A stretch of DNA of 9,624 nucleotides from Acidiferrobacteraceae bacterium. GTDB taxonomy: Bacteria > Pseudomonadota > Gammaproteobacteria > Acidiferrobacterales > Acidiferrobacteraceae. Below are positions 8,943 to 9,624 of this stretch, one piece after another (positions within the stretch are counted from its first letter, which is position 1; the number at the start of each line of letters is the position of its first letter). The stretch covers positions 1 to 9,624 of the forward strand of contig DAHWKH010000042.1 of assembly GCA_027343725.1 (NCBI GenBank). Direction: 5' to 3'. The position numbers were made by a program, and so were the translations under genes. The notes beneath the pieces were generated by a model that saw nothing but the letters and a program-made list of their open reading frames with translations, did no database searches and was not told the origin of the DNA.

Positions 8943-9463
8943 TGAGTTTGAATCTGGAGCAGAAGAAAGCAGTTGTGGGCGAGGTCTCGGCCGCGATCGC
9001 CGGCGCGCAGGCGGCGATCTTGAGCGAGTACCGGGGCCTCACGGTGGCCGAGATGACGACCTTGCGGGCCCAGGCGCGCGCGGCCGGAGTCTACATCAAG
9101 GTGATCAAAAACACCTTGGTGCGCCGGGCCGTGGAAGGCACGGCGTTTGCCTGTCTCGGCGGTCATCTTCAAGGGCCGCTCGCGTTCGCGGCCTCGTCGG
9201 ATCCGGTGGCGGTCGCCAAGGTGGTGAGCGAGTTCGCGCGCGCCAACGACAAGCTGGTGATCAAGATCGGGGCCATGGACGGGGCCATCATGAGCGGCGA
9301 GCGGTTGCAGGCGCTCGCGCTCCTGCCGAGCCGTGAGGTGTTGCTTGCGACCTTGTTGCGCACCATGCAGGCGCCGGTTGCGCAGTTCGTGCGCACCCTG
9401 AACGAGGTGCCGGCGCGGTTCGTACGGACTTTGGCGGCGATCCGCGACAAGGCGCAGGCCTAA
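8942..9463 (+). CDS. rplJ: 50S ribosomal protein L10
   Basis: L10 (173 residues) anchors the L7/L12 dimers to the large subunit, forming the flexible stalk that recruits translation factors. The N-terminal rRNA-binding domain shows EYRGLTVAEMTTLR, AGVYIKVIKNTLVRRAVEGT and FACLGGHLQGPLAFAAS. The C-terminal helix, LREV-type in other species and here around VRTLNEVPARFVRTLAAIRDK, carries L7/L12 dimers. The protein is slightly longer than E. coli L10 (165). The start is TTG at 8942, giving MSLNLEQKKAVV, which aligns with the family N-terminus. It has a very long ribosome binding site, with GGAGG (8930-8934) seven bases upstream. No in-frame ATG or GTG gives a better fit. Control by the preceding L10 leader is expected. 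Confidence 0.98.
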   Translation: MSLNLEQKKAVVGEVSAAIAGAQAAILSEYRGLTVAEMTTLRAQARAAGVYIKVIKNTLVRRAVEGTAFACLGGHLQGPLAFAASSDPVAVAKVVSEFARANDKLVIKIGAMDGAIMSGERLQALALLPSREVLLATLLRTMQAPVAQFVRTLNEVPARFVRTLAAIRDKAQA

Positions 9464-9512
9464 GGGCTGCGATTCAAGGGGTTCATTCAAGGGCTTTTAA
9501 GGGCTATTTTTT
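9462..9512 (+). repeat. Degenerate AAGGG-T repeats between rplJ and rplL
   Basis: AAGGGCT, AAGGGGT, AAGGGCT and AAGGGCT begin at 9462, 9476, 9489 and 9499, at intervals of 14, 13 and 10 bases. ATTCAAGGG occurs twice (9472-9480 and 9485-9493). The stretch ends in six T (9507-9512) next to the rplL ribosome binding site. There is no good hairpin. It looks like slippage-derived sequence in a non-coding gap, perhaps giving an unstructured region that favours strong rplL translation. The function is unknown. Confidence 0.5.
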
Positions 9513-9526
9513 AGGAGAAACAGACC

Positions 9527-9624
9527 ATGGCGGTATCGAAGCAAGAGATCCTGGACACCATCGGCAGCATGTCGGTGTTGGACCTGTCGGAATTGATCAA
9601 GGAGATGGAAGAGAAGTTCGGCGT
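9527..9624 (+). CDS. rplL: 50S ribosomal protein L7/L12, N-terminus (3' truncated by window)
   Basis: Only the first 32 codons and part of the next are present, beginning MAVSKQEILDTIGSMSVLDL and continuing through LIKEMEEKFG. This is the N-terminal dimerisation and L10-binding domain of L7/L12, the multicopy stalk protein that recruits EF-Tu, EF-G and other GTPases. The MSV-LDLSELI and MEEKFG motifs are diagnostic. The ATG at 9527 follows AGGAG (9513-9517) by nine bases. The gap to rplJ is 63 bases, similar to that in E. coli, and has no terminator. In most bacteria rpoB and rpoC follow; finding that here would bear directly on the unusual gene order. Confidence 0.97.
   Translation, partial: MAVSKQEILDTIGSMSVLDLSELIKEMEEKFG

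Noticed and set aside
7823..9490. A 555-codon minus-strand frame opposite rplK, rplA and rplJ
   Set aside because: It runs across three real genes and the structured L10 leader and has no recognisable family. It is explained by GC bias.

Overview
The window is a stretch of core translation, transcription and secretion genes, all on the + strand, from a high-GC bacterium. The proteins look proteobacterial, most likely gammaproteobacterial or a neighbouring deep lineage. Reasons include the beta-prime subunit of the gamma/beta type with its large trigger-loop insertion region, a three-helix SecE, and a tRNA-Trp gene between tuf and secE. An E. coli-like L10 leader and anti-Shine-Dalgarno-type ribosome binding sites also fit. 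The species cannot be named from the sequence alone.

Layout: 3' half of rpoC (1-2187); a 120-base gap holding a large hairpin and a near-consensus sigma70 promoter; rpsL (2308-2682); a terminator-like hairpin; rpsG (2757-3227); fusA (3258-5357); tuf (5392-6582); tRNA-Trp (6601-6676); secE (6706-7050); nusG (7055-7585); a short leader; rplK (7641-8072) overlapping rplA (8072-8779) by one base; a 162-base L10-type leader; rplJ (8942-9463, UUG start); and the first 98 bases of rplL (9527-end). No gap exceeds 300 bases; the longest is the L10 leader.

The genes are ordinary and intact, but their order is not. In most proteobacteria the order is tuf-trnW-secE-nusG-rplKAJL-rpoBC-rpsL-rpsG-fusA-tuf, followed by the S10 operon (rpsJ). 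Here fusA-tuf runs straight into trnW-secE-nusG-rplKAJL, so the tail of the usual block (rpoC to tuf) is joined to its head (tuf to rplL) through a single tuf gene. That is the product expected from recombination between two tuf copies, giving a tandem duplication or a circle. It is also what an assembler produces when it collapses two near-identical tuf genes. This junction is the most notable observation.

The second point of interest is regulation. The str-type operon has its own promoter embedded in the hairpin behind rpoC. A terminator-like hairpin separates rpsL from rpsG. The rplJ start, a UUG behind an unusually long Shine-Dalgarno match, can be masked by a ten-pair helix just downstream of a recognisable L10-binding leader. 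I found no mobile element, CRISPR array, defence system or wholly new gene family.
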